DNA of 64,000 nt from assembly GCA_028283605.1 (NCBI GenBank), contig JAPWKH010000032.1:1-64000 (forward strand), written 5' to 3'. Both the position numbers and the translations under genes were made by a program. A model generated the notes under the pieces. That model was not told the DNA's origin. It was given only the letters and a program-made list of their open reading frames with translations, and did no database searches. The stretch comes from Arachidicoccus sp. Its GTDB lineage: Bacteria; Bacteroidota; Bacteroidia; Chitinophagales; Chitinophagaceae. Shown piece by piece: positions 28,388 to 38,693 of this stretch; positions within the stretch are counted from its first letter, which is position 1, and the number at the start of each line of letters is the position of its first letter.

Positions 28388-29788
28388 TTACCTTGGGTTT
28401 TGAACAATATTTGTGTTATTGGCAATTATGGTCGCCGCGAATGGGAAAAGATATAGATTGGAGCCAGGAACTAAAGAATCTATTATTTCATTTGAATCAT
28501 TTTTCCGATATATGGTTTTTTTAAATGCCTCTTCACGGTTTAACCTTTTCAGATCAAACAATCTTAACCCTCCATGACAATACAATTCTCGTCTTCTCTC
28601 TCCAAGCACACAATTCAATATATTCGAAGAGTTATAAACACGGGTGTCTACTGTTGAAGATTTCAGTCTATAACTTCTAAGCTCTTTTAATATGGCCCCC
28701 GCATCCGATACGTTGCCTTTTCTCGCAAGACATTCTGCTTTTATCAACATAACTTCTGGCACTCCTACGCTATTGTCAAAAACCATGGAAGTAGGACTAG
28801 TTGAATAAGATATTTTATAACTTCCACTTGTAAAGTTTTTCGAGAGTCTCAAATCGGAGGCATCCAAACTATCAGATAACGATTGACTAATCGAAAAAGT
28901 TCCTGTATAAGTTAAATAAAAACCTGCATCAAAACTCAAACGTCCCAATAAAATTTCTGGATTTGAGGATAAATCCACTAGACGTATGGGTTGCGTGGCG
29001 GTATTATTATAGTTAAGTAAAGTGTTCTGTAATGCCAAAGATGAATCTGCATAGGCCATAGCGGAGTCATATTGCGCTTCATAAAGATATGTTCTCGCCA
29101 ACAAAGCATATCCAGCGGCTTTCCCTGGATGTAACACATCTACCCCTTTGCTAGGTAAATAAGTATTACTTACAGCCTTCTTCAAGTCTGCCAATATTTG
29201 TCCGTACATAGTTTGTAAAGTAGCACGTGCAGGAAGTGAAGAAGAACTTGGTTCTAAAATTAAAGGAACTGAAAGATCAGTAGTAGCGGTAGACTGGTTG
29301 TATGTCGGCCCATAGATATTAGCAAGTTGAAGATAATACCATGCCCTATTAATCAAGGCCTGAGATATCACATTGCTTCTGTTTTCCTCTGTATTGAGAC
29401 TATCTTTAGGGGCCGAATTGACTCGGCTAAGAATAATGTTCATTTGCAAAATTCTGGTGTAGGACGAATTGTAAATCATATCAGTATCAGAAGCGTTCCA
29501 AATGATACTATTCCAATGGTATGTCCTTGAATAAATGGTACTTCCTATCCCTGACTGGGCATCCACCATCCTTGAATCGTCACTCATAAAGTCTACAAGA
29601 AAATAATAGCCAGTGCCCAATGAATCATTATTAAGCATTTCCTGAAAATCTTTTATGGTAGAAGGATTAACACTTTGGGTAGACGGATTTATGTCTAAAA
29701 ATTTATTACATGCACAAAAAACAGAAATACAAATAACAAATAAATTAATTATAATCTTTTTCATAAACCTTATATTAAAAACCAACAT
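28388..29788 (-). CDS. SusD/RagB family nutrient-binding lipoprotein
   Basis: 466 aa; FCACNKFLDINPSTQSV lipobox, LGERRRELYCHGGLRLFDLKRLNREEA. Confidence 0.88.
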   Translation of the reverse strand: MLVFNIRFMKKIIINLFVICISVFCACNKFLDINPSTQSVNPSTIKDFQEMLNNDSLGTGYYFLVDFMSDDSRMVDAQSGIGSTIYSRTYHWNSIIWNASDTDMIYNSSYTRILQMNIILSRVNSAPKDSLNTEENRSNVISQALINRAWYYLQLANIYGPTYNQSTATTDLSVPLILEPSSSSLPARATLQTMYGQILADLKKAVSNTYLPSKGVDVLHPGKAAGYALLARTYLYEAQYDSAMAYADSSLALQNTLLNYNNTATQPIRLVDLSSNPEILLGRLSFDAGFYLTYTGTFSISQSLSDSLDASDLRLSKNFTSGSYKISYSTSPTSMVFDNSVGVPEVMLIKAECLARKGNVSDAGAILKELRSYRLKSSTVDTRVYNSSNILNCVLGERRRELYCHGGLRLFDLKRLNREEAFKKTIYRKNDSNEIIDSLVPGSNLYLFPFAATIIANNTNIVQNPR

Positions 29789-32700
29789 TTATAGTACAAG
29801 AATATTGACGTGGAATTGCCAATCCTATTCTTCCGTTAGTACCAACAGTAGAAGGATCTATATGATATTTATTTTTTGTCCAAATAGCTACATTCTGAGC
29901 CTGTATGGTTAACGTAAAGGACATCAGTCCAAATTTTTTTAAATTTTTAATAGGTGGACTCCAACCAAACATTATCTCTTGTAGCCTGATGTTATTTGCG
30001 GATAAAATACTATTGCTGGAATTCTGTAATACAAATGCCCTATATGCATCAGCATCAGTTTCTCCAGGCACAATTTTTTTGATGCGGGCTATATCGGTAT
30101 GGTTTTCGTCTCCCGACTGGCGCCATCTATCCTTTACTAAAACACTTCGTTCCAACTCAGAATTCATGGCAGGAATGTATCTCCTCATAACGTATCCCCA
30201 TTGAAATGTCAATGCAACTCTAGTAAAAAATTGTTTATAAGTTAATTCATGAATAAAGCCGCCGGTCCATGGAGCAATAGTCGTTCCACTATACACCATA
30301 GCAGTGGAGAGCGTCGTACTATCCATACTAGCTGTTTTATTTCCATTAATATCATATACTTGTGGATCTCCCTTATTGTCTAGACCAGCCCATTTAAAAC
30401 TCCATATATTGCTGGTATTATATCCATCTCTATACGCTGTTGCATAACTAGATGAAGCGGAAAAAGCAGTTTTAGGTACACTCCGCGCTATGTTGACATT
30501 GTAGGCACCATTAAGCGTTATTGTATAGTTAATATTTTTGTGATTGATTATTTTATTTTTAAAATAAAATTCAATCCCTTTATTGTTGATGCTGCTATAG
30601 GTAGTCTGGGAAGATAACCCTGTGGATGGATCGGTATAAACATTTGTATAATTATTTAAACCTGAAGTTGTATGGTTATAATACCTCAAATCAAACATCT
30701 GATCATCTTTATTTATACCCATTTCAAAATGCATTTCCCAATTTGTATTTTTAGGAGGTAAAGTATTGAAGCTATTATTAGTTGCAGAACTATAAGATCC
30801 GCCAGATGATACATTCGTTCCCATCATTAATCCAAGTCCTTGATAGGGACTAATGCTTTCAATTTTACCGTCAAAAATCAAAGTACTTATCTTTTTAGAG
30901 TGGAAATAGGATTCATGAGCTATATCATAAGAAATCGCACCATTTACTTGAGAAGATCCTTCCGGTGATTTACTGTAATTAATATCCATTAAAAAAGCTC
31001 CTTTTCTAAATTTTGCCCTCAGTCCCGCACTCATGTATTTCTCGGTATAACTACTATCTGCTGACGACTCTTCATTAGTGGAACTATTACTTGCTGTAGT
31101 AATTTTTTGCTGGTTATAAGCTACATTAACAACGAAGCGATCGTCAAACATATTGAGAGTCATTCGCTCAAAATAGTTTAAGGTTCTTTGACCCTTTTGT
31201 TGGGTAGGGCTTAACCCATTCACCCAAATGGAATAATTACCCCAATCCGTTTGCAAGAGACGCGTATTACTATATGAGACTGGCAAATCAGGCATAATCA
31301 TGCCCGTCAAACCTGCAGATATTAACAGTTTACTAAAAGCTTTCTTAGGATTTGATTTTTTTAATACTATTCCCGTTGCTTCAATATTATAATTGGATAG
31401 TACTGAATATTTAGATGATTGTCCATATAAAGGATTAAATACACTATTATAAGAGCCATTTAAAAAGACATTACTATTATAGTCATAAGCAATAGACCCG
31501 TTCCAGTTGATGTTTCTACTGTTCGTAGTGTACCCACCAGATGCAACAGCATAAGTATATGGCGTAACAGTAGATGATGTGGAAAAAAGAGAATAGAAAT
31601 TAGAAATAGTGCCTTCAGGATCTGGAGCAGGCAGATAAATAGGAACTCCTGATTTAGTCTTTGTATTGTAACCAAACATCGTGGATACATCGGGTTGACT
31701 ATAATGTGAGCTTGCCGCCCCATAACCAATTGTTGCAGAAACGTTGTGTTTTCCAAAAGACGTCTTATAGGATAATCCTGAACGCACATTCCAATCCTCG
31801 TCTTTCAAAGTATTTTTTTTCATGATATTGCCATAAGGAATATAAAAATTAACACCGTTCTTCTCAATCTCTCCATATTGGTCTACCAATTGTCTAACAT
31901 AACTCGATTCCTTATCATAAAAGCTTTCCGTGTTTGTACTTGCCTTTCTGTAGAAAATAGAAGTAGTCCATCTCAGGTTTTTTGAAAGCGACCAATCCAT
32001 GTTATAACGATTCTGAAGCAAATTTTGTATGGATGAATTTTTATTGAGTCTAGCATCTTCTAGAACGTTGGACCCGTAATTTTTGTAGCCATAAGATTCT
32101 ATTGTAGCATTGGCAGAAGGAGATAAATTATAATAATCATAAATATAGTTCCCGTTGCCGTCTAGTAATAGTTGATATGGCTCCAATGTATTATTAGGAT
32201 TGAAGGAATAGCCAATTCGATTTTGCGTATGCGTGTACTTAAGAAGCCAATCTATGTGTAGTCTGTCATTTAAAAGGTTAAGATGATTGTTCATATTGAT
32301 ATCGCTTGCCGTACTTGAACTCTTTAGTTCATTTCCGGAATTCGAAGTGTAATTGCCAATTATAGTAAACCTATACTGCTTACTTCCCCCTGCCACACTA
32401 AGAGAATGCGTTTGATTGAAAGCATTTTGTTGTAACAAAGCAAGTTGACTCTCATTATTTAATGATTTTAAAGAATCCCAACTTTTGTTAAAATCAGGAT
32501 CTATCAATAAATTTCTTTCTCGCTTTTCAGCCAATAGTCTTTGTGCAGGCGTTAAGTTAAAAGATGTAGGTACAAATGTATTACCTGTCGAATCCAAATA
32601 ATCTTCACTATAGTCTAAATAGTCCGACGTCTCTGACAATTGTAATTTTTTAAAGTTAAATTTGGGTGCAGGAGTATAATAAAAAGACGACATGTAATTA

Positions 32701-33968
32701 AATAACATGCTACCTTTTTTTCCTGATTTGGTCTTAATTAGGATGAGACCTCCTGCAGCCTTTGCACCCCATTTAATCAACTCCTGAGGGTCTTTCACAA
32801 CTTCTATAGACTCGACATTGGCCATTGGGTAACTGGCAGGAAATTCATCCTGCGGAAAACCATCTATTACAACTAACATAGAAGAAGTCCCTGTATAACT
32901 GTTTATTCCTCTAATTTGTGGGACCAATGTATTTGTGACAGAGGTAGTAGTATGTAACCTGTACAGCACTTGTGTATTATTATTTCCTCCATAAGCATAT
33001 GGATTTTTTAAAAGTGCATCTATTATGGCTTGACCTTCAGTTTGTCCTTTGTATGCAAGAAACTCATCGTACGTCATTGATTGATAATTCAACAATGTTT
33101 CCCCGCTGGAGGTTAGATGCTGAAACACGTCAATGCTAGTTACTTGAGTTTTGCTACTGCTGTTGTATTGCAAACTTAATCCCGGCACCGTGCCTTGTAA
33201 TATCTCTCCAAGATTCATGTATTGCCTATTACTCATATCTATGGATACAGTAGGATCTTTTTTGGGTGGTTGGACAAATGTTTCTACTTTTACTCCATTC
33301 AATTCCATAATATTCTCTTTTAATATAACCTTTAACAGTTTCTGGCCTTTATATTCAACTGTTAGTGGTTTATAACCAATTACAGAAAATTTTATTAAAT
33401 CGTTTAACTGTCCTTGAATTTCAAACGTACCATCTGATTTGCCAAAAGTGTATACCCTTCCATCTCTGGTAATATTTGATACACTCACTCCTTGTAATAT
33501 ATGGCCTGCACTATCTTTTACAATTCCTCGAATTATAGAATCTTGAGAAATTACATTTATGGTATTTAAAGTATTTTGTGGAGAAGCAGATTTATCTTTT
33601 TCCCTAATAACAATTGTTTTATTAGTTATAGAATAACCAATAGGCTGCTCACTAAATAATAAATTTAATGCATCTTTTAAAGGATAGTTAGATACATTTA
33701 TAGTGACTGGGAGCGCTTTATTAATCAATTCCGTTTTGTAAAAAATATCATATCCCGTTTGTTGTTTTATTTTATTTAAAACCGTCATGATAGGGACATT
33801 TTTTTGTTTAATTGTCACATTCTGAGCTACTAGATAATTTGCTGAGATTAAATGAAAAAAAATAGATAATACGCCAATCTTGATTAAAGGTTTTTTTTTA
33901 ATTTTAAAACTCCTTTCTTTAAAAAAGATTTTATTTGCACAGCACTTTACTGCATTAAAAAAAAGCAT
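29775..33968 (-). CDS. SusC/RagA TonB-linked outer-membrane protein with N-terminal STN domain
   Basis: 1397 aa; VPIMTVLNKIKQQTGYDIFYKTELI..PLKDALNLLF (STN), QGVSVSNI.., MLVVIDGFPQDEF, VESIEVVKDPQELIKWGAKAAGGLILIKTK. Confidence 0.92.
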   Translation of the reverse strand: MLFFNAVKCCANKIFFKERSFKIKKKPLIKIGVLSIFFHLISANYLVAQNVTIKQKNVPIMTVLNKIKQQTGYDIFYKTELINKALPVTINVSNYPLKDALNLLFSEQPIGYSITNKTIVIREKDKSASPQNTLNTINVISQDSIIRGIVKDSAGHILQGVSVSNITRDGRVYTFGKSDGTFEIQGQLNDLIKFSVIGYKPLTVEYKGQKLLKVILKENIMELNGVKVETFVQPPKKDPTVSIDMSNRQYMNLGEILQGTVPGLSLQYNSSSKTQVTSIDVFQHLTSSGETLLNYQSMTYDEFLAYKGQTEGQAIIDALLKNPYAYGGNNNTQVLYRLHTTTSVTNTLVPQIRGINSYTGTSSMLVVIDGFPQDEFPASYPMANVESIEVVKDPQELIKWGAKAAGGLILIKTKSGKKGSMLFNYMSSFYYTPAPKFNFKKLQLSETSDYLDYSEDYLDSTGNTFVPTSFNLTPAQRLLAEKRERNLLIDPDFNKSWDSLKSLNNESQLALLQQNAFNQTHSLSVAGGSKQYRFTIIGNYTSNSGNELKSSSTASDINMNNHLNLLNDRLHIDWLLKYTHTQNRIGYSFNPNNTLEPYQLLLDGNGNYIYDYYNLSPSANATIESYGYKNYGSNVLEDARLNKNSSIQNLLQNRYNMDWSLSKNLRWTTSIFYRKASTNTESFYDKESSYVRQLVDQYGEIEKNGVNFYIPYGNIMKKNTLKDEDWNVRSGLSYKTSFGKHNVSATIGYGAASSHYSQPDVSTMFGYNTKTKSGVPIYLPAPDPEGTISNFYSLFSTSSTVTPYTYAVASGGYTTNSRNINWNGSIAYDYNSNVFLNGSYNSVFNPLYGQSSKYSVLSNYNIEATGIVLKKSNPKKAFSKLLISAGLTGMIMPDLPVSYSNTRLLQTDWGNYSIWVNGLSPTQQKGQRTLNYFERMTLNMFDDRFVVNVAYNQQKITTASNSSTNEESSADSSYTEKYMSAGLRAKFRKGAFLMDINYSKSPEGSSQVNGAISYDIAHESYFHSKKISTLIFDGKIESISPYQGLGLMMGTNVSSGGSYSSATNNSFNTLPPKNTNWEMHFEMGINKDDQMFDLRYYNHTTSGLNNYTNVYTDPSTGLSSQTTYSSINNKGIEFYFKNKIINHKNINYTITLNGAYNVNIARSVPKTAFSASSSYATAYRDGYNTSNIWSFKWAGLDNKGDPQVYDINGNKTASMDSTTLSTAMVYSGTTIAPWTGGFIHELTYKQFFTRVALTFQWGYVMRRYIPAMNSELERSVLVKDRWRQSGDENHTDIARIKKIVPGETDADAYRAFVLQNSSNSILSANNIRLQEIMFGWSPPIKNLKKFGLMSFTLTIQAQNVAIWTKNKYHIDPSTVGTNGRIGLAIPRQYSCTINVGF

Positions 33969-34083
33969 AGTTTTGTGAATGTTTTGAGTTAGTACTAATT
34001 ATACCTATTAAATTTTTATTTATTAAACAAGCTCAAAATTTTTCCGGAAGTGGAATCAGCACTTCCGGTTTTTTATGCCTGCT

Positions 34084-35253
34084 TTATTGCAAAACAGTTA
34101 CAATATTATTTTCCACTTTAAAACGTATTCCGCTTAATTCAAGAACTTTTAAAACCTCCTGTAAATTTTGACCCATTGAAGTGCTTCCGGAAAAACGAAT
34201 ATGATTGTCTGTTCCATTTTCATATTTCACTTCTACTCCATACCATCTTTTAATTTGTCTCATTATAGTGCTTAGCTCAGTATTATCAAACATAAACTTT
34301 TCTTTCATCCAAGCAACAGTAAGTGTAGTGTCTACTGCTATTACATTTATTGTAGTTGTATTGTGAGCAGTAATTGCTTGTTGGCCTGGAGATATAATAG
34401 TTTGTTGCAACCCTGTTTTTACTTTTACTCTACCCTGTAATAATGTTGTTGCAATATATTGCTCGTCAGAATATGCATTAATGTTAAAGTGTGTACCCAA
34501 AACCTCTACCCGCTGCTCTCCCGCTTTTACCACAAATGGTTGGTGTTCTTTATGTACAATTTCAAAATATACTTCACCCTGAATTTCTACTAATCTCTCC
34601 TTACTATCAAATGAAATTGGGTATTTTATGGAAGAAAGTGAATTAAGCCAAACCTTACTACCATCTGGCAATTCTATTAAATATTGCCTGCATTTATCTG
34701 TAGATGCTACATTAAAAACAGAATTAGTTCCTTTCCCTTCGTAACTAATTTTCCCATCCTTTTTAATGACCTTAACCCCATTTTCTACAGCAATTACACC
34801 ATCATTTACAGAATCAAGCATAATTTTAGTATTATTTCCTAATGTTAAGATCAATCCTTTTTTTCCAGGTAAAATTGCTTTTGCAATAGTTCTAATTGGA
34901 GCACGATTATCATTTTTATAAAATAAGTATCCCAGTGTAATAAAAATGAAAACTAGTGCAGCATATTTAAATACTGTATAGTTTTTTGATTTTTCTCTTA
35001 TAATAGATATTTTTTTGGGTTCATTAGATATTTTTTTTCTTATTGATCTAAGTAATTTTTTTCTATGCAATTCCTTACTCTTTGCGATATCAGAGGGAAT
35101 AAATACAGGCATATCTTGGTCAGAATTATACCAAAAAGAATATTCTATCGCTTCTTTTTCAGTAATGGTTCCATTTAGCCATTTCGCCTCAAGTTCCCTT
35201 AACCGTTTTACGTTTTTTATATCTTGCATATTTCTATTCATATATATTATCAA
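34084..35253 (-). CDS. FecR-family anti-sigma factor
   Basis: 389 aa; LPDGSKVWLNSLSSIKYPISF..VEIQGEVYFEIVHKEHQPFVVKAGEQRVEVLGTHFNINAYSDE. Confidence 0.93.
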   Translation of the reverse strand: MIIYMNRNMQDIKNVKRLRELEAKWLNGTITEKEAIEYSFWYNSDQDMPVFIPSDIAKSKELHRKKLLRSIRKKISNEPKKISIIREKSKNYTVFKYAALVFIFITLGYLFYKNDNRAPIRTIAKAILPGKKGLILTLGNNTKIMLDSVNDGVIAVENGVKVIKKDGKISYEGKGTNSVFNVASTDKCRQYLIELPDGSKVWLNSLSSIKYPISFDSKERLVEIQGEVYFEIVHKEHQPFVVKAGEQRVEVLGTHFNINAYSDEQYIATTLLQGRVKVKTGLQQTIISPGQQAITAHNTTTINVIAVDTTLTVAWMKEKFMFDNTELSTIMRQIKRWYGVEVKYENGTDNHIRFSGSTSMGQNLQEVLKVLELSGIRFKVENNIVTVLQ

Positions 35254-35329
35254 TCAAAAAAGAAAAAACCCTATATTATAATAAAAATAATTACACATAT
35301 TTTTTATTATAATATATGGTAAAGAATAT

Positions 35330-35896
35330 TTAAATGAAAAAAGAGATAAAAAAAATGCGTATTTTGGAACGAATTAATTTAAACGCTCTTGTAAGATGAG
35401 ATTCAACTGTTTTTTCGGAAATTTGTAGATGACTAGCTATTTTCTTATGAGAAAGTCCTTCTTCTCTACTTAGTTTATATATCAAGCGGCATTTTTCTGG
35501 CAAATTTGCAACTAGTTTATCTAACTTATCCTCTAGTTCTTCGAAACTCAGTTGAGATTCTAATGAGTAGTGATTTAATTTATTATTGTTGATTTCGTTT
35601 AAAATATTTTTTTTTCGGAATGTATCTTGATTTGCATTTATAATTTTATACTTTAATGCTGCAGCAAGATATAAGCCTAGTTTATTAGGAATTTTCAAAG
35701 TTGCTCTTCTTTTCCAAATATCTAGAAACAAATCTTGTATAATTTCTTCAGCTAGATAGCAATCCTTTAATTTGTTAGCAGCAACTATATATAACTTATC
35801 CCAATAACGATTGTAAATTTCAGTAAAAGACTCTTCGTCTGATATATTTAGTAAGGTTACAAGTTGTTCATCAGAATAGTTTTTATATAAATCCAT
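35330..35896 (-). CDS. ECF RNA polymerase sigma-70 factor
   Basis: 188 aa; FTEIYNRYWDKLYIVAANKL..AEEIIQDLFLDIWKRR...SHKKIASHLQISEKTVESHLTRAFKLIRSK. Confidence 0.92.
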   Translation of the reverse strand: MDLYKNYSDEQLVTLLNISDEESFTEIYNRYWDKLYIVAANKLKDCYLAEEIIQDLFLDIWKRRATLKIPNKLGLYLAAALKYKIINANQDTFRKKNILNEINNNKLNHYSLESQLSFEELEDKLDKLVANLPEKCRLIYKLSREEGLSHKKIASHLQISEKTVESHLTRAFKLIRSKIRIFFISFFI

Positions 35897-36063
35897 AATA
35901 AATTTTGCTAGATTCCTTATAAAATCAAAATTAATTTAAATTTAACTTCAATTATATTTTTTATTTAAAATGTAATTAGGTACATTGATTCATAATAAAT
36001 ATTTTAAATTAATAACTTTGAATACTTTGCTGATTGGCATTACCACAATAAAGGCATATATAT

Positions 36064-36589
36064 TTATATATTATTTTTCTTATATTGATACACGTTTTTC
36101 GGATGCCGGCACGTAAAAGATATCAGCAAATGCATGATATAATGGTTGCCTTGATATTGTGTGAGTGAATCCTTTACATATTCCAACAAATGTGCATCGG
36201 CGTCATTGCTGATATAACCCATACAATAAAAATTACCGTTCTCCACCCAAATACAACTTTTCTCGCAAGCATTTCTGCCTTTATCGATAATATAGAATCC
36301 CGGCACATCTGCTTTCAAATACGATAAAGCTTGCGCTACTTTTTCATTGTAAATTTCCGAGGGCTGACGGGCTGTACAAAGCAATTCATTTTTCTTGTCG
36401 ATAAGGCTGTATAATTCACAGCTACTCAATCTGCATAGAGATGCGCATAACCCGAAGCGCTTAATCAATTCACGCGGCTTATGAATACCGCCTTCCAGAG
36501 TGGTAAACACCTGCACAGGAAGATAGCTTTTATTGTACTTACCGATGGCTAACGTTTATAACCTTGCTGGTCTTCGTAAGCACAGGCAA
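36064..36589 (-). pseudogene. C-terminal fragment of a DnaQ/UvrC-like exonuclease, with frameshift
   Basis: VACAYEDQQGYKR(1-nt loss ~36553)LAIGKYNKSYLPVQVFTTLEGGIHKPRELIKRFGLCASLCRLSSCE...SCIWVENGNFYCMGYI. Confidence 0.65.
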
Positions 36590-36989
36590 CACGTTTAAAG
36601 TTGCAACATTGTCGTTAATTGTTTTGTTGAAATTGATTGCTTATGACGACAGACCGGAGCATAGGCAAAAAGATGCAACAGACGTAGCCAATATCTTATT
36701 TCATTTGTTTGATTTAAATGAAAATTTCATTTACGATAATCATAGCGATTTGTTCGGCAGCGAAAATTCAACTTTACAAAGCATAAGCGCTGTTGTTATC
36801 GGCAGAGAGATAAAAAAAATTGCAAAAGATAATGAAACACTTGTGTTGAGATTGCAAGGAATCTTAGGTAAGCATATTTCATCAAAAGAAAAAAGCTTGT
36901 TTATACAGCAAATGGCTAAAGAAATTAATGCAGACCTTGAAACAATAACAGACCTTTTAAAAAATATGCAAGAGGGGTTTAATAATTGA
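36590..36989 (+). pseudogene. C-terminal fragment of a nucleotidyltransferase (AbiEii-like) family protein
   Basis: NTFKVATLSLIVLLKLIAYDDRPEHRQKDATDVANILFHLFDL...ISAVVIGREIKKI; lacks the N-terminal catalytic part. Confidence 0.5.
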
Positions 36990-37198
36990 TTTCAGAGAAT
37001 TAAAAAGAATGGATAATAGCTATCTGATTTCGATTTTTTCTTACATTTGTTTCTCTCTTACTTACTGTTGATAAGGATTTCAACCAATTTGAACATTGAT
37101 GAAATAGTTAACAGTAATCAGATAGGAAGGTAGTAAATATTAAATTTTATATTTTTTAAAAGATTGAAAATAAATATATTATTAATCAGCTTAGATTT

Positions 37199-37242
37199 CT
37201 GAAAATCCTTGTGTCGCCGGTTCGATCCCGGCTCACACCACG
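37199..37242 (+). repeat. Direct repeat copy 2: 3' fragment of tRNA-Phe (putative att site)
   Basis: 44 bp identical to 13566-13609, no 5' tRNA half upstream. Confidence 0.9.
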
Positions 37243-37278
37243 AAGGCTGGAACTCAATGATAGCGATAGTTTCAGCCT
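37243..37278 (+). terminator. Terminator following the tRNA-Phe fragment
   Basis: aaggctggaactcaatgatagcgatagtttcagccttttttc; diverged from the one at 13611. Confidence 0.7.
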
Positions 37279-37485
37279 TTTTTCTTCTTTTAATATTTCA
37301 TCGGCACTTGTTTTAAGCTACCAAAAAAACAAATGTCAAATGCAACAATTACCTAATAACCATATGATCAAAAAGAATATTTTTTATACGCGTACCTTTC
37401 TATGCCGGAAAGGATAATCTTTCGCTTTCTTTTATAATACTTCGGTTAAAGATGATATTAGCAATTTATTTCATCAACACTCACA

Positions 37486-38661
37486 TTATTGCCAATTATA
37501 AAGCCTTACAAAATGCGGTCTGTATAGGTCTGCGCTACCTGCTGCATTAAAGTTTGCAGCAAAGTCATTGGGATTTGTATTGTATGCAATAACAAGTTCT
37601 CCTTGAGTAGATAGCGATTGATGCAGCGTAGTATTATAGGTAACGCCCCAACTAAAATCAGGAATGTAATAGATTGTTCGTCTGTTTGTAAACGGACCTG
37701 TCGGGCTGGTAGACTCCCAAAGATAAATCTGATGTCCGTATACAGCTCCTTGACTGATTATATAATATTTATTGTTCTTTTTGATGATATTCGGTAGCGT
37801 TTGTGCATCCTCCAAAACAGTATAGTTATCAGGATTATCTGCCCAACCATTGGCTGTAAGAAATTGCCAGTTGGCAGTCAAATCATGATTAGGCGCGCGT
37901 GCTATATGTAAATCATAAGCCAAGAAATTCTGAGTATTTCCATAGATGTATGTATAACCGTCATCGTCATCGAAAATACCTCCATCATAACTTATATCGC
38001 CGATAACCTTATTTTTTATTACCTGCTCTAAAGCCATATCCGGAGTGCTGAACACAGCTAAATCAGTGCCCGGGTGGTCTAAGCCGCCAGAACTGTTGTA
38101 TACCAGATGGCCTAATAAAAGCTGTAATTTTCCATTCAATATATGCCCATCCCCGGGCCAGTAAAGTTCTTTGGTATCATTAGATTCCAGATTGTCATAC
38201 ATCAACCACGTCTTACTGTTATTAAGCGTTCCCTGATTTAATTGAACAAAACTCTCGACAGATTTATTATACTGCAAAGCCGCTGCATTTCTAACAAACT
38301 TATTTAAAGCCGGATCGCGGTTTCGTGCGCCGTCTATCGTACCTATAAAGCTATCCTGAAAGGTCCATAGTGTAGTAGTATCATTAATCACGTGGGAATA
38401 ATTACCGTCGCCACCGTTCCATCCGGAATAGCGCGTAAGATATTTATCATACTGCAAATCTTCATAAGCCTGAACCGACGCATCCCATTTACCGGTATTT
38501 GGCAAAAGGCGTAATATGGACGTGTCTGTACGAAGATCAACTGCTGAATCGTTGTTTGATGTAGTGTCAACCGGCCTGTGGTACGGAGCAATGCCGTATT
38601 CATTTTTTAGACTGCACGATGAAATCAGCAATACTGAAATATATAAACTGACTCTTTTCAT
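37486..38661 (-). CDS. Secreted beta-propeller lipoprotein (DUF4185/DUF5005-like)
   Basis: 391 aa; lipobox; NDTTTLWTFQDSFIGTIDGARNRD..NAALQYNKS; WPGDGHILNGKLQLLLGHL; LWESTSPTGPFTNRRTIYYIP. Confidence 0.55.
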   Translation of the reverse strand: MKRVSLYISVLLISSCSLKNEYGIAPYHRPVDTTSNNDSAVDLRTDTSILRLLPNTGKWDASVQAYEDLQYDKYLTRYSGWNGGDGNYSHVINDTTTLWTFQDSFIGTIDGARNRDPALNKFVRNAAALQYNKSVESFVQLNQGTLNNSKTWLMYDNLESNDTKELYWPGDGHILNGKLQLLLGHLVYNSSGGLDHPGTDLAVFSTPDMALEQVIKNKVIGDISYDGGIFDDDDGYTYIYGNTQNFLAYDLHIARAPNHDLTANWQFLTANGWADNPDNYTVLEDAQTLPNIIKKNNKYYIISQGAVYGHQIYLWESTSPTGPFTNRRTIYYIPDFSWGVTYNTTLHQSLSTQGELVIAYNTNPNDFAANFNAAGSADLYRPHFVRLYNWQ

Positions 38662-38693
38662 AAGAATTTACAATTAAAATTTACAAGATTATT

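Noticed and set aside
36590-36989. AbiE-type phage defence or toxin-antitoxin system
   Set aside because: Only a C-terminal fragment resembling this nucleotidyltransferase family is present and no antitoxin partner is seen.
37042-37049. TACATTTG promoter-like element just upstream of the tRNA-Phe fragment
   Set aside because: Matches the -7 consensus but no intact RNA or gene follows; an 8-mer match alone is weak evidence in AT-rich DNA.
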